Shown one piece after another: positions 25,247-34,079 of a stretch of 64,000 nt of DNA (position 1 is the stretch's first letter; each line of letters starts with the position of its first letter). Source of the DNA: Herpetosiphon giganteus (GTDB lineage: Bacteria > Chloroflexota > Chloroflexia > Chloroflexales > Herpetosiphonaceae); the NCBI RefSeq assembly GCF_016907925.1, contig NZ_JAFBCZ010000028.1, forward strand, positions 1 to 64,000, read 5' to 3'. Under the pieces are notes generated by a model. It made no database searches, was not told the origin of the DNA, and worked only from the letters and a program-made list of their open reading frames with translations. The position numbers and the translations under genes were made by a program.

Positions 25247-25914
25247 CGCCGTCGGCTCCGTACACTGGTCGTGGTCGAGAGCGGCACGAGCGTGGGAGCA
25301 TCGAGCTGGAACCGCAGCGGTTGGCGTTCGCCCACGACCGTCAGCAGCCAGCCATCGCCATCGGCCACCAGCGTGGCATGGGTTCCGATCACCGGCGGCG
25401 TGGGGCGGGTATGCACGGCCAACTGCGCCGTGGCGCGAGCAATCATCAGCGGCGCGGGATCATCCCATGTCACCAGATAGGGTGGCGTGAGCATACGGCC
25501 CATGACCTGCGTCAGCCATGGCCACACGATCCGCATAAGCTGCGTGGTGGCTACTCCCACAGGCAGGGCAATCACGACCGTGCCGCGCCCGACTAAGACT
25601 GTTTCCAATGCCTCGGCTTGCGTCGCGATATCGGCCAGATCAACCAGCAGCACCTGCGGCAGATAGCGTAGCGCCTCGGCCACCGCCTGCGGAGCCAGCA
25701 CCACCGCACTACTGCCGCCCCCCCCTTCACGCTGCATCACGCGCGGGATCAGGCTCTGGAGCAGGGTTGTCGCCTCGGCCAGCGCGGGGTGCAGCAGCTG
25801 CACTACCAATCCCGCCCGCCACGCGAGGTAGAGCGGTTGAGGATAGGCCGTGCTATAGCCCAGCAGCACTCCCCGCGCAGCATCGGTCAAAATCGTCAGT
25901 TCGCTCTTGTTCAT
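25243..25914 (-). CDS. hypothetical protein of the sortase operon, 223 residues
   Basis: Alpha/beta protein without signal peptide. LLVDLADI and a GRGTVVIALPVG strand give it a Rossmann-like look, but no nucleotide-binding motif is present. It has a Gly-rich loop near residues 62-67. The start overlaps the upstream gene by four bases and the downstream start is also overlapped, so translation is coupled through the operon. The role is unknown. Confidence 0.5.
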   Translation of the reverse strand: MNKSELTILTDAARGVLLGYSTAYPQPLYLAWRAGLVVQLLHPALAEATTLLQSLIPRVMQREGGGGSSAVVLAPQAVAEALRYLPQVLLVDLADIATQAEALETVLVGRGTVVIALPVGVATTQLMRIVWPWLTQVMGRMLTPPYLVTWDDPAPLMIARATAQLAVHTRPTPPVIGTHATLVADGDGWLLTVVGERQPLRFQLDAPTLVPLSTTTSVRSRRR

Positions 25915-26816
25915 CCCAGCCTCCGGGGCCAGAGCATCCAGGCCACGACCAGCGTCGCCAGCACCACTAAGCCAATCGGCAGCCCAACGGGCATCCCATC
26001 ATCACTGGCGGTTACGGGAAAGGTGCGCTGCGGCTGGGCAGCGGGTCGGGGCGTGGCACTTGGCTGGGCAATCCCAGCGACCTTGGGCGTAACGCTCGAC
26101 CACGCCGTGTTGTTCTCGGTGGATGTTTCGGTCGTGGTCGTGCTTGCCTGTGCAAGGTTGGTCAAGGGGCCGTCGAGGGAGGCCACGGTGCCATCGATCC
26201 AGATGGTGATTGTTTGTCCAGCAGACAATTCCGCAATCGTGACACTGACGATCCCGTCGGTGAGTGTTGCCTCGCCGAGACTGGTCGTGACGTGTAAGCC
26301 GCGAAAGAAGCCGGGCAAGACATCCCGCACCAGCACGTTGGCCGCTGGGGCATTGCCGTGATTTGCCACCGTCAACGTCCAGCGCAGGCTATCGCCCACA
26401 GCCACCGTTTGCTGATCTGCTGTTTTTTCCAGCACCACATCAGGCAAGGCTATCGGGGTCGCCGTCGCGCCGTCGCTCGGCGTTGCGGTCGGGAGCATGG
26501 TCGTGGTCGCCGTCGGGGTCAGCTCGATCGGCGTTGCCGTGAACTCGAATGGCTGGCGGGTTGGGCGTGGGGTCACCGTCGCACCGTCGCTTGGCGTGCT
26601 CGTTGGTTGTGGCTCGTCGGTGGGCCGTGGGGTCGTCGTTGGAGCGAATGTTGCCGTCGGGACATCGGTCGGCAGTTCGGTTGGTTCGGGTGAGGGCGTG
26701 AGGCTCAGCGCCTGCTGGGCTGCGCTCGATTGCGCGGGAAAGAGTTTGGCCATGCCCATGACCAGCGCCACCATCACGAACATCCCAAAGGCGATTGTTT
26801 CAATACGTTTCAGCAT
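25911..26816 (-). CDS. membrane-anchored DUF11-domain surface protein
   Basis: 301 residues. N-terminal hydrophobic segment (about 8-26, signal or anchor) and a long Pro/Thr/Glu-rich stalk (35-125). One DUF11-type beta-sandwich (about 127-235; LEKTADQQTVAVGDSLRWTL, quoted in part) follows, then a second linker and a C-terminal hydrophobic segment followed by PRRLG (about 280-301). The layout is that of a wall-spanning surface protein held in the membrane, without LPxTG. It lies between the large secreted propeller gene and the sortase set. A structural or adhesive surface role is inferred. Confidence 0.7.
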   Translation of the reverse strand: MLKRIETIAFGMFVMVALVMGMAKLFPAQSSAAQQALSLTPSPEPTELPTDVPTATFAPTTTPRPTDEPQPTSTPSDGATVTPRPTRQPFEFTATPIELTPTATTTMLPTATPSDGATATPIALPDVVLEKTADQQTVAVGDSLRWTLTVANHGNAPAANVLVRDVLPGFFRGLHVTTSLGEATLTDGIVSVTIAELSAGQTITIWIDGTVASLDGPLTNLAQASTTTTETSTENNTAWSSVTPKVAGIAQPSATPRPAAQPQRTFPVTASDDGMPVGLPIGLVVLATLVVAWMLWPRRLG

Positions 26817-26829
26817 CGGGTTCCTCCTC

Positions 26830-29262
26830 CTACCGCACGACGGCAGGCATATAGACGGTCTGCATGCGCACGGTCACGGGGCCATACCAGGTGGTTTGGC
26901 CATTCAATTCGACTTCTTCCAACCAATACGACCACTGGCCAAGCGGCCCAGTGGCATGGGTATCCGTTATCCGGTAGCTGCCACCTGTTGCCCCCTGTGA
27001 GGGAATCAGGTTGGTGGTCACGCGGGTTGCGTCATTATTCGGAGTCGTGCTGCGATAGAGTTGGAAGCCGAGCGTATTCACTTCGCTGCCCGTCACCCAG
27101 TGCAGATCGACATTTTTACCCGACGCGAGGGCTGCAAACGATACCAAGCTAATACTGGTTGGGTCGAAGGGGTGGATGATCAGATTCGAGTCTTCGTCGA
27201 TCGTTTGATCACTATCGGCCTGTGCCACATTGCGAATTGCGACCGTGGTTCCAATCGGCAGCACGCGCACGCGAAACTGCACCGTGCGGGTTGCCCCAAC
27301 CGCGAGATCGCCAATGTTCCACGTGAGCATCCCATCCACTGGAGCCACTGCCGGATCGGCATCGAGGAAGGCTGTCGCCTCGGGAATCGCATCGCGAACC
27401 GTCACCCCGGTCAGCGGGGCGGTACCGGTATTGGTGACATCGAGGAAGTAGGTAATGGTATTCCCAGCCGCCACCGCCGTGCCGTTGGGTGGATTCGAGC
27501 GCTTGACGATGCCCAGGTCTGGATGCAGGATGGTCGTCGAGTCGTCGTCACAATCGTTGGTTGGGTTGGGGTCATTGGTGGTATCGACACAGGCCCGATT
27601 TACCACCTGATTCCCGATCGCTGCTTCGGGGATAACCCGGATCTGCACCGTGCCCGTTTCCAGGGCAGGCATTGCTGCGGTGGCGGTGCAAGTCACGGTT
27701 TGGCCAGCCACGGTACACGACCAATGCGGGCCACTCGCGCTGACGACGCGCAAATCAGCGGGCACCACGTCCGTGATCGTCGTTCCCACAGGCATCGCAG
27801 CGGGGCCATGGTTGGTGACAGCGATGGTGTACACGCCTTCCTCGCCGACAACAAAATCACCTGCATGCGTCTTTTGGACACTTAAGTCAGCACTCAGATC
27901 AACCCGGAACGTCACACTCGCGGTTGCGGTTGCGACGCGCCGGAGCCAGTCAAACTCATAAACCGAGTTATCCAGTCCAGCAGTGATGTCCAACGTGGGC
28001 TGACGCTCGTCGTCGGCGAAGACCATCACCCCATTCCCGCCCCCAAAATAGAGCATGCCAGTTTCCGGATGGCGGGTTGCCGCACGTGCGCCCCAGACCG
28101 GATTTGCTGCTGGCCAACGGAGTTCGTTGGGCAACCATTGATTGGTCGCCGTGTTTAAGATTAGTGCGCGGTTCTGCGGCGTGAAGCTATCGCCGATGCG
28201 GTACACCACCACATAGAGTTTTGACTCATCGGGGCTAAGCACAATCCCCTCCAGCTGGGGACGATAGGGATTCGTTACGGCAATGCGGGTAAAACTGCTG
28301 GTTGCGGTATCGACCGCGTACAGCGCATTGCCTTGGCGGGTGGCCAAATACAGCCGCGTCCCGTCCCGATTGAGCAACACCCGCCGTCCAACCGCTGCGT
28401 CGCCTTCGCGAATGAGCCGAGAACGAACAGTGCGACTTGCCACATCCAGCACCGTCAGACTGTAGTCACCCATATCCGCCGCGTAGGCGGTTTGGCCATC
28501 GGGCGAAAACACTAAGTCCTGGGCAGCGCTCGCGGTCACGACGGTATTGCCCGTCCCGTAGACCGCGGTATCAAAGATCGTCATCACGGTATTCGTCGTG
28601 GTGTCAATCACCGCCATGCCGCCCCGGCCATCACTCGCATCCTGCGGCACCCACAGCTCGCGCCCATTGGGGGTGAGTGCCCCCATGCGCACGGTTTTCG
28701 GCAGCGGAATCCGCGTGACAAAAACGCCGTCGTGGGTGTAGACATCCACCCCAGTCGAATGGCCAATGTAGAGCCGATCTATCGTGGGATGCGCAATCAG
28801 CAACTCGCCGCCTGCCGAATCGGGGCTGGTGCGAATCGTTGTGTGAATCGTCGCTGTTGCCGGATCAGCAATCCGCACACAGGTCTCGCGGCCCGTCGCA
28901 CAGGAAGGATCAAGCATATAGAGCCACGTCCCCGATTCGACCGTACTGGTCGCGGAAATCGTGTGGGTTCCGTCCGCGAGGCCGCTCACAGGCAGGCTCC
29001 ATTGGCCATTCGTCCCCACGGTCAGGGTTTGCCTTGCCCTCCCATCAAGCCACACCGTCACCCGCGAGCCAGCGGTCGCCGTTCCGGTCACGGTCGTCTC
29101 CGTGTCCGTCACCACCTGCCCCACCGCCGGACTGCCAATTGCTACCGCGACCGGGGGCAAACCGGGATCGTGGGGTTCCAGCGGTTCCATCGCCGCTGCG
29201 GGGAGTAGGCTGAGCAGCCCCAACAGCACGCCAACAATCCCAAACCAACGCCATCGATGCAT
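26830..29262 (-). CDS. large secreted beta-propeller and DUF11 protein
   Basis: 810 residues. Signal peptide (1-24); a small Ig-like domain (about 40-105); a YVTN/SMP-30-like beta-propeller (about 110-430, with repeated LSPDESKLYV and FSPDGQTAYA blades); two DUF11 repeats (about 450-560 and 575-680); a C-terminal domain; and the end VYMPAVVR. The start follows AGGAGG and a leader stem-loop. It is the first gene of the leftward surface operon. Propeller plus DUF11 suggests an adhesin or surface-layer protein. The tail recalls that of the C25 peptidase at 40538 and may be a sorting signal. Confidence 0.75.
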   Translation of the reverse strand: MHRWRWFGIVGVLLGLLSLLPAAAMEPLEPHDPGLPPVAVAIGSPAVGQVVTDTETTVTGTATAGSRVTVWLDGRARQTLTVGTNGQWSLPVSGLADGTHTISATSTVESGTWLYMLDPSCATGRETCVRIADPATATIHTTIRTSPDSAGGELLIAHPTIDRLYIGHSTGVDVYTHDGVFVTRIPLPKTVRMGALTPNGRELWVPQDASDGRGGMAVIDTTTNTVMTIFDTAVYGTGNTVVTASAAQDLVFSPDGQTAYAADMGDYSLTVLDVASRTVRSRLIREGDAAVGRRVLLNRDGTRLYLATRQGNALYAVDTATSSFTRIAVTNPYRPQLEGIVLSPDESKLYVVVYRIGDSFTPQNRALILNTATNQWLPNELRWPAANPVWGARAATRHPETGMLYFGGGNGVMVFADDERQPTLDITAGLDNSVYEFDWLRRVATATASVTFRVDLSADLSVQKTHAGDFVVGEEGVYTIAVTNHGPAAMPVGTTITDVVPADLRVVSASGPHWSCTVAGQTVTCTATAAMPALETGTVQIRVIPEAAIGNQVVNRACVDTTNDPNPTNDCDDDSTTILHPDLGIVKRSNPPNGTAVAAGNTITYFLDVTNTGTAPLTGVTVRDAIPEATAFLDADPAVAPVDGMLTWNIGDLAVGATRTVQFRVRVLPIGTTVAIRNVAQADSDQTIDEDSNLIIHPFDPTSISLVSFAALASGKNVDLHWVTGSEVNTLGFQLYRSTTPNNDATRVTTNLIPSQGATGGSYRITDTHATGPLGQWSYWLEEVELNGQTTWYGPVTVRMQTVYMPAVVR

Positions 29263-29301
29263 AACGACCTCCTACAGAGTCCAAAAAAACGGCATACAAA
29301 A

Positions 29302-29325
29302 CCCCACCGTGAAACCACGCCGGGG
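29302..29325 (-). promoter_or_regulatory. leader stem-loop of the surface operon
   Basis: On the minus strand CCCC/GGGG outer and GCGTG/CACG inner pairs form a hairpin about 28 bases before the ribosome site of the gene starting at 29262. Confidence 0.4.
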
Positions 29326-29357
29326 ACACATAAACAGAGTCAGTTAGTCAATACTCG

Positions 29358-29783
29358 CTAGCCGCCGCGCAGCTCGCGCAACGTGCAGTTGACACCAGCT
29401 CGCTGGCAATACATCCGCCACTGCTGGTCAAGGTAGGCTAAATCAAGGGGCAATCCCGTAGGCAGAGCGAAGCAGGAGGAGGTCGGGGATCGCAGGGACA
29501 GATACGCGGTCAGGGCGGTCACGGTCGGGGCTTCGGTCAACAGTCGCCAACGCTCGCCACAGCGCACCAGGGGCAACGGCCCAGCCAAATCAAGATCGGC
29601 CATGGTCAAGCGACAGAGCGGCAGCACCCGCAACTGGGTATCGTACATCAACCAAAACACGGCCTGATCCAGCCACTGGGTTGCCGGAATCGTCGCCAAC
29701 ACCCGTTCCACCGTTCGGCGAGGCCGCGCCGTCCGCAGCACCCGCACCATCCCCACGCGAAGGGGCGCACTATCTATCAGCAT
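29358..29783 (-). CDS. truncated tyrosine-recombinase-like protein
   Basis: 141 residues. The middle resembles the start of a phage-integrase catalytic domain: WLMYDTQLRVLPLCRLTMADLDL (quoted in part) corresponds to the TGLRxxEL-box with the first catalytic Arg near residue 52. The chain ends at TLRELRGG, just where H-x-L-R-H would be, so the second Arg, His/Trp and Tyr are missing. It cannot be an active recombinase and may be a remnant or a DNA-binding regulator. It starts 5 bases after the stop of the larger upstream gene on the same strand. Confidence 0.5.
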   Translation of the reverse strand: MLIDSAPLRVGMVRVLRTARPRRTVERVLATIPATQWLDQAVFWLMYDTQLRVLPLCRLTMADLDLAGPLPLVRCGERWRLLTEAPTVTALTAYLSLRSPTSSCFALPTGLPLDLAYLDQQWRMYCQRAGVNCTLRELRGG

Positions 29784-29788
29784 TTGTG

Positions 29789-31513
29789 TTACTCCCGCAG
29801 GGCTTCGCAGGCGTGAATCAAAGCCGGAAGCACCGTGCGATAGGAAGGATCAGCAAGTTGATTTTGGCGAACGCTATCGCTTGCGATAATGCTCGTTCGA
29901 TCGAGCCGACCCCGAACATCCAGTCGGCTACCCACGAGCAACCACTGGATCGAAGGGCGGATTCGATCCCAGAGCGATTTTGGTATCCATGGCGGCGCAG
30001 ACAACTGACGTAAATAGACAGGAAGCTGCGATAGATCGGTCGCCGGATTCAGGAACACGGGTTCAAGCGCCGCCCAGTCAACCGTGACGGACGGTGGATC
30101 AGATTCGATGGAAGGGTCGGCAGCGTCCTCGGAATCCGCTCCGGCAGCGTCCTCGGAATCCGCTCCGGCAGGTTCATCAAGGCCCAATGCCGTGGTCCAC
30201 CGTGAGAGCGAGGCTGCGAAGTCTCGTGGCTGATCGATCTGCCACTTGGCGGCAGCGGGTTCCCAGCCGTAGTCCTGAATATCCCGCAGAATACTGACAA
30301 CCCACCCGCCGATATCACGGATGCCCGTGCGCTGGCGAGCATCGGTCACCACGGTTTCCAGCATGGCCAAATCGATAGCAGCAAATTCGGCAAGTTGTTT
30401 AGGCCGAATCGCCAGTGACCGTAGGAGTGCAACCTGCGGGGTATCTGGAATTGACATAATGTTTCGCGCCGCCGGAACTGTTCTGGTTTTGGGTTCCAGA
30501 ACATCCGGTTCGGATTCACGTTCTATTCGTTCGTTATTCCTATCAGAAAAAGAGACTCCACCACCGTTTTGTATGCTATGCAGATCGGTTTCTGGTGGTT
30601 GATCTTCTCTGTCTATTCTGCATGATCTGCCTGTGACGTTCCATTGTTCACTGGCGACCGCTATTTTTTCGCTTTCTAATGCGTCAAAACCGTCCTCGGA
30701 CACCCTGTCTGTCATCGCCAGGTTCGTCGCCATGGTCATCACCATGATCGTCGCCAGGTCCGGTTCCACAAAAAAAAGCGTGGGCCGCGGATCAGGGTCG
30801 CTGGGCCGCATAACGCCGCCGCGAGGAACGAGCTGCAAACGCTGTGCACCGTGCAGACTCATCGTCCCCTGCGCCAGAATCTCCGTAATGCTTGGCACGG
30901 CGAGTGGCACGTTTTGGTGACATAAGCCACGACGCTGGAGTGTGGCCGTGCTATGACGATGCGGGATTCCGGCCACGAGCAACATATACACGCCCACATC
31001 GGTCAAGGTCAGGGCTGGCGTGGTCAGATAGCGCGTAATCAGAGGCTGGCCGTGCGGGCGTGGCTCGATGCGGCCAAGGTAGTGGTCGAGGATCGTGCGG
31101 TCAAGCCGATGCGTCGCCACGCGGCCCCGATTGAAGGATTGCGTCATTTCCCAGTGACGCACGCCCTCACGTTGCCAGCCCCACGTCGGCACATAGGCGA
31201 TTTTGCAGCCGTGCTGTGGCTCGGATGGAATGGCGAGCCAGTGGCCAGCCATGAGCTGGGCCAAGGCCGTGCGAATCTTTGCGCGGGTCAGTGATGGGTC
31301 ATAGGCCTGAATATCGTGAGCGGACAGGGCAACGGGGGTATGGGTAACGAGCCAGCGCCGCGCAATCAGGGCATAGATGCCAAGCGCGAGCGGGGCATGA
31401 GCAAGGGTTTCCGCTAATTTGGTCGGGAACCAGAGATATGAACGGTCAGGTGCGGCCAGCCATGCGGGATTGCGCATGACCTCCGCCCCACCGCTCGGGT
31501 GGGTTGATGGCAT
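29789..31513 (-). CDS. possible plasmid replication initiator-like protein
   Basis: 574 residues. The N-terminal part (about 15-130; LALGIYALIARRWLV, DPSLTRAKIRTALAQL) reads like a winged-helix of replication or RepA-type plasmid proteins. A low-complexity middle follows, then a helical segment (about 355-415, VALLRSLAIRPKQLAEFAAI) of a kind I associate with phage and plasmid replication proteins. An in-frame 24-bp tandem duplication (30121-30168) encodes a doubled AGADSEDA. An ATG at 31477 lies too close to GGAGG; the ATG at 31513 is used. A candidate small RNA diverges from its start region, as for many copy-control loci. The assignment is uncertain. Confidence 0.4.
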   Translation of the reverse strand: MPSTHPSGGAEVMRNPAWLAAPDRSYLWFPTKLAETLAHAPLALGIYALIARRWLVTHTPVALSAHDIQAYDPSLTRAKIRTALAQLMAGHWLAIPSEPQHGCKIAYVPTWGWQREGVRHWEMTQSFNRGRVATHRLDRTILDHYLGRIEPRPHGQPLITRYLTTPALTLTDVGVYMLLVAGIPHRHSTATLQRRGLCHQNVPLAVPSITEILAQGTMSLHGAQRLQLVPRGGVMRPSDPDPRPTLFFVEPDLATIMVMTMATNLAMTDRVSEDGFDALESEKIAVASEQWNVTGRSCRIDREDQPPETDLHSIQNGGGVSFSDRNNERIERESEPDVLEPKTRTVPAARNIMSIPDTPQVALLRSLAIRPKQLAEFAAIDLAMLETVVTDARQRTGIRDIGGWVVSILRDIQDYGWEPAAAKWQIDQPRDFAASLSRWTTALGLDEPAGADSEDAAGADSEDAADPSIESDPPSVTVDWAALEPVFLNPATDLSQLPVYLRQLSAPPWIPKSLWDRIRPSIQWLLVGSRLDVRGRLDRTSIIASDSVRQNQLADPSYRTVLPALIHACEALRE

Positions 31514-31546
31514 AGGGTATACGATCCCTTACCACCTTTGGAAGGC

Positions 31547-31575
31547 TTGACATTTTCATGATGTCAGCGTATACT
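31547..31575 (+). promoter_or_regulatory. consensus promoter of candidate small RNA
   Basis: TTGACA (31547-31552), 17-base spacer, TATACT (31570-31575). It is among the best promoters in the window and faces right, divergent from the 574-residue gene. Confidence 0.75.
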
Positions 31576-31581
31576 CAAAGG

Positions 31582-31671
31582 CAGCAAAATACCTCCCGAA
31601 AGGGAGTACAACTCATACAGGAGAACGCGAAAACAGCTTGGCCGCACGTAAACGCGTTCTTTTCTGTTTTT
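31582..31671 (+). ncRNA. candidate structured small RNA or leader, about 90 nt
   Basis: The predicted transcript starts near 31582. CTCCC-GAAA-GGGAG (31593-31606) is a hairpin with a GNRA tetraloop. AGAACGCG (31622-31629) pairs with CGCGTTCT (31653-31660), followed by TTTCTGTTTTT, giving a terminator-like end. AAAACAG (31630-31636) can instead pair with CTGTTTT (31664-31670), so two exclusive folds or a pseudoknot are possible. No good ribosome site precedes the 71-codon frame across it. It may control replication of the adjacent gene, or be a leader for the XRE operon. Confidence 0.5.
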
Positions 31672-32017
31672 AGCCTCATTTATATGTCTGTAAGGCCAAC
31701 AGACCCGTATTATATACGGCAGGATATAGCACTATCTGCTAATCTTTGTCTCCTCAAGAGTATTCTTTGTTAGGACTTATCTAAATAAAAAACTTTGCTT
31801 AAAACGTGAAGGCAAGTATAACACTACTTGCACTAAATTGCGAAGTAAGTTTTGATAGCATCCCCTCTATCAAAATCGCTTTTATATGCCTGCGATTATG
31901 GGCTTTGATCAATATATCCACTAATGGTATGATCAGGGACGTTTTATTGTTTAGGTGCATAATCAATGCATGTAGACATTATTTCAGGTTGAGGGTAGGA
32001 TGAGACTACTAATGCTT
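31672..32017. other. AT-rich non-coding stretch
   Basis: About 345 bases between the candidate small RNA and the XRE promoter. No frame with a ribosome site is convincing and I see no repeat. The base composition changes here from GC-rich backbone to AT-rich cassette. Confidence 0.4.
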
Positions 32018-32046
32018 TTGACCAATTATAGGTAGCCTATTGTATT
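32018..32046 (+). promoter_or_regulatory. candidate promoter of the P450 cassette
   Basis: TTGACC (32018-32023), 17-base spacer, TGTATT (32041-32046), about 43 bases before the XRE start. Confidence 0.45.
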
Positions 32047-32088
32047 TTGTCAATCGTGTAAACTATCATCCATTTTTTGAGGTTCCCA

Positions 32089-32460
32089 ATGGATAATTCC
32101 GAAGACATCACTGTCGCAGATTTAATAAACAATCTATTTAGCTCACATTTGCGTCCTGATGGTCGTGAATATACCAATAAAGAAGTTTGCGATAGTTTAG
32201 ATAATGCGATTGAAACTTCTCATCTTTCTCGTTTACGTAAAGGTAAGATAGCCAATCCAGGTAGAGATACGCTACTGGCTCTTTGCCGATTTTTTCGCGT
32301 TCCTCCTTCGTATTTTTTTCCTGAGTTGGCAGAAAACACAAATGAAGAATCTGTTGATCCAGAAATGATGATGCAAATTGCATTAAGATCTTCAGGTGTA
32401 TTACCAGATGTTCAACAAAAGCTTGCTGCACTGATCCGATCTTTAAGACCTAAAGACTAA
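32089..32460 (+). CDS. XRE-family regulator of the P450 cassette
   Basis: 123 residues. A Cro/CI helix-turn-helix with a long first loop spans about 20-80 (TNKEVCDSLDNAIETSHLSR then LCRFFRVPPSYFF). A short helical C-terminus follows. The ATG at 32089 has GAGG upstream; a TTG at 32077 is weaker. In actinobacteria, regulators of this shape sit beside ImmA/IrrE-like proteases and multi-TM transporter-like proteins, as here. It lies one base from the protease gene, which would be its partner: the protease would inactivate the regulator on a signal. Confidence 0.75.
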   Translation: MDNSEDITVADLINNLFSSHLRPDGREYTNKEVCDSLDNAIETSHLSRLRKGKIANPGRDTLLALCRFFRVPPSYFFPELAENTNEESVDPEMMMQIALRSSGVLPDVQQKLAALIRSLRPKD

Positions 32461-32461
32461 C

Positions 32462-32938
32462 ATGTCAATTCAAAGTTTTTCTAAGATAAAAACCCTCACT
32501 CTTAAAATTATAGATGAACTCGGAAAAGACTTTTCAATAGATTCAATAAGATGTTTTATTGAACAGATCCGAAACAAGCCCCTGTTAATTCAACGAGCTA
32601 CTATACCTAATAGTATTAATGGTTTTGTTGTTGGTTTAGCAGATGTTGATCTGATTGTGATTGCAGCTAATGTTGATGATGTACTAGTCAAAGCTATATG
32701 CACCCATGAAATGGGTCACCTATTAGCTGGACATATTCCTCTAGTATCATTTGGATCAGATACACCTTCCTTAGATAATTTTAATTTGGAAGATTTTGCA
32801 AAGATAGTCTTATATAGAGATAATAGATACGAGTCCAGACAGGAGCAAGAAGCAGAATATATTGGGCGTTTCTTGCTGGCAGCTGACTATAGATATGAGT
32901 CTACAATACCCCCTCATGTTCGTCATATGTTTCGTTAG
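32462..32938 (+). CDS. ImmA/IrrE-type zinc metallopeptidase
   Basis: 158 residues. HEMGH (82-86) is the HExxH zinc site; a following GH and a Glu in EQEAEYIG (about 138-145) supply the third ligand, as in the ImmA/IrrE family. Such proteins cleave XRE-type repressors. The N-terminal helical domain (1-45) is short. The pairing with the XRE gene one base upstream is the classic two-gene switch, suggesting de-repression of this cassette in response to a cue. Confidence 0.85.
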   Translation: MSIQSFSKIKTLTLKIIDELGKDFSIDSIRCFIEQIRNKPLLIQRATIPNSINGFVVGLADVDLIVIAANVDDVLVKAICTHEMGHLLAGHIPLVSFGSDTPSLDNFNLEDFAKIVLYRDNRYESRQEQEAEYIGRFLLAADYRYESTIPPHVRHMFR

Positions 32939-32947
32939 GAGTTAGCA

Positions 32948-34060
32948 ATGCTCGGCATAAGCGCCGTTATTAATGCGTTATTGATAGCACTTGGTTTAAT
33001 ATTGTTTATCTACCGATTTAACCAAGAATCAGCAGAAAGTTCTTTAGACTTAAAAAACAGATCCGCTTTTAAACAAGCAATAGTAGCCGATACACTTTTA
33101 CTAATCTGGACGATAAAGCTTTCCTTTGAAAGAAATAATATTGATATTCCATGGTGGTTTTTTACAATAGGAGCAATAAGCTTTTTATGGTGTGCAGCAA
33201 TAGGATTGGGGGCAATATCAGAAATTATTTCACAAAGATCGCTTAATTTCTTTGGGAAACATTTTTGGTTTACGTTAATATCTACAATAGTTATAGTATT
33301 TGCAGACTATAGTAGAAGAAATAATTTCTTTTCTATCGATATAATTTATCTTCCAAATAATATTGATATATTTTATTTTATTTCTTACGTTGCTTATCAT
33401 TTAAATCTTTTATTTTTTGCAAGCATTGCCATACCAATATTATGGAACAGTTTAGGTCATTATAAAGATATAATATATATTGCAAGAAGATTACTTTGCG
33501 TATTGGCCTATTCAGTTGGTGTTTTAGTTTGCATATCTAGTCTTTTAAATATTTTTATCAAAATCAATTACTATAATTATAATAATATTAATATAATCAT
33601 TAGTAATTTATCAAATTATATATTAATACCTTTATTCGGTATGTTGTTTTGTGTAGGATTTATGGGAACGGATAAGCTTTTAAATTTTATAATGAAGCCT
33701 TTTAATAAATTTATTAATAGAAGACAGAAGGTGAATCAAGATTTTCTAGAATATCTTCATAAAATTATAATAAAGATAGTTCCAAATGTTCATTTTCCAC
33801 TAGATTATGACGATATTGATATGATGCAAGTTTCTATATTAACCGAAATTAGTGATGCAAGAAGAATTATCTATAGCCATCATTTAAATATTGTTACTGC
33901 TGAGGATGAAGCTCTACTTTTATGTCGTATACTCAAAGATAACAAGCTTTACAAATCTTCTGGAATTCATCCCATTCGGCCTGTTGACGACTTATTTACC
34001 CATAATATTAAGGTTGCTAAGTATATGGCCGCAAATCTGAAGACATCACTAACTATTTAG
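32948..34060 (+). CDS. multi-TM protein (MAB_1171c/DUF6545-like)
   Basis: 370 residues, AT-rich. Hydrophobic segments near 4-22, 45-62, 70-92, 105-120, 140-165, 178-205 and 220-245 predict seven helices, followed by a cytoplasmic domain (about 255-370) with LHKIIIKIV and HHLNIVTAEDEALLLCRIL. The pattern fits the MAB_1171c-type putative transporter family that accompanies XRE and ImmA/IrrE genes in actinobacteria. It may sense a signal or carry a small molecule for the P450 next door. The function is not established. Confidence 0.65.
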   Translation: MLGISAVINALLIALGLILFIYRFNQESAESSLDLKNRSAFKQAIVADTLLLIWTIKLSFERNNIDIPWWFFTIGAISFLWCAAIGLGAISEIISQRSLNFFGKHFWFTLISTIVIVFADYSRRNNFFSIDIIYLPNNIDIFYFISYVAYHLNLLFFASIAIPILWNSLGHYKDIIYIARRLLCVLAYSVGVLVCISSLLNIFIKINYYNYNNINIIISNLSNYILIPLFGMLFCVGFMGTDKLLNFIMKPFNKFINRRQKVNQDFLEYLHKIIIKIVPNVHFPLDYDDIDMMQVSILTEISDARRIIYSHHLNIVTAEDEALLLCRILKDNKLYKSSGIHPIRPVDDLFTHNIKVAKYMAANLKTSLTI

Positions 34061-34079
34061 TAGAAAACGAGTTTATATT

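Noticed and set aside
31558-31773. 71-codon frame across the candidate small RNA
   Set aside because: It would begin at or before the predicted transcript start and translate the hairpins; no ribosome site.
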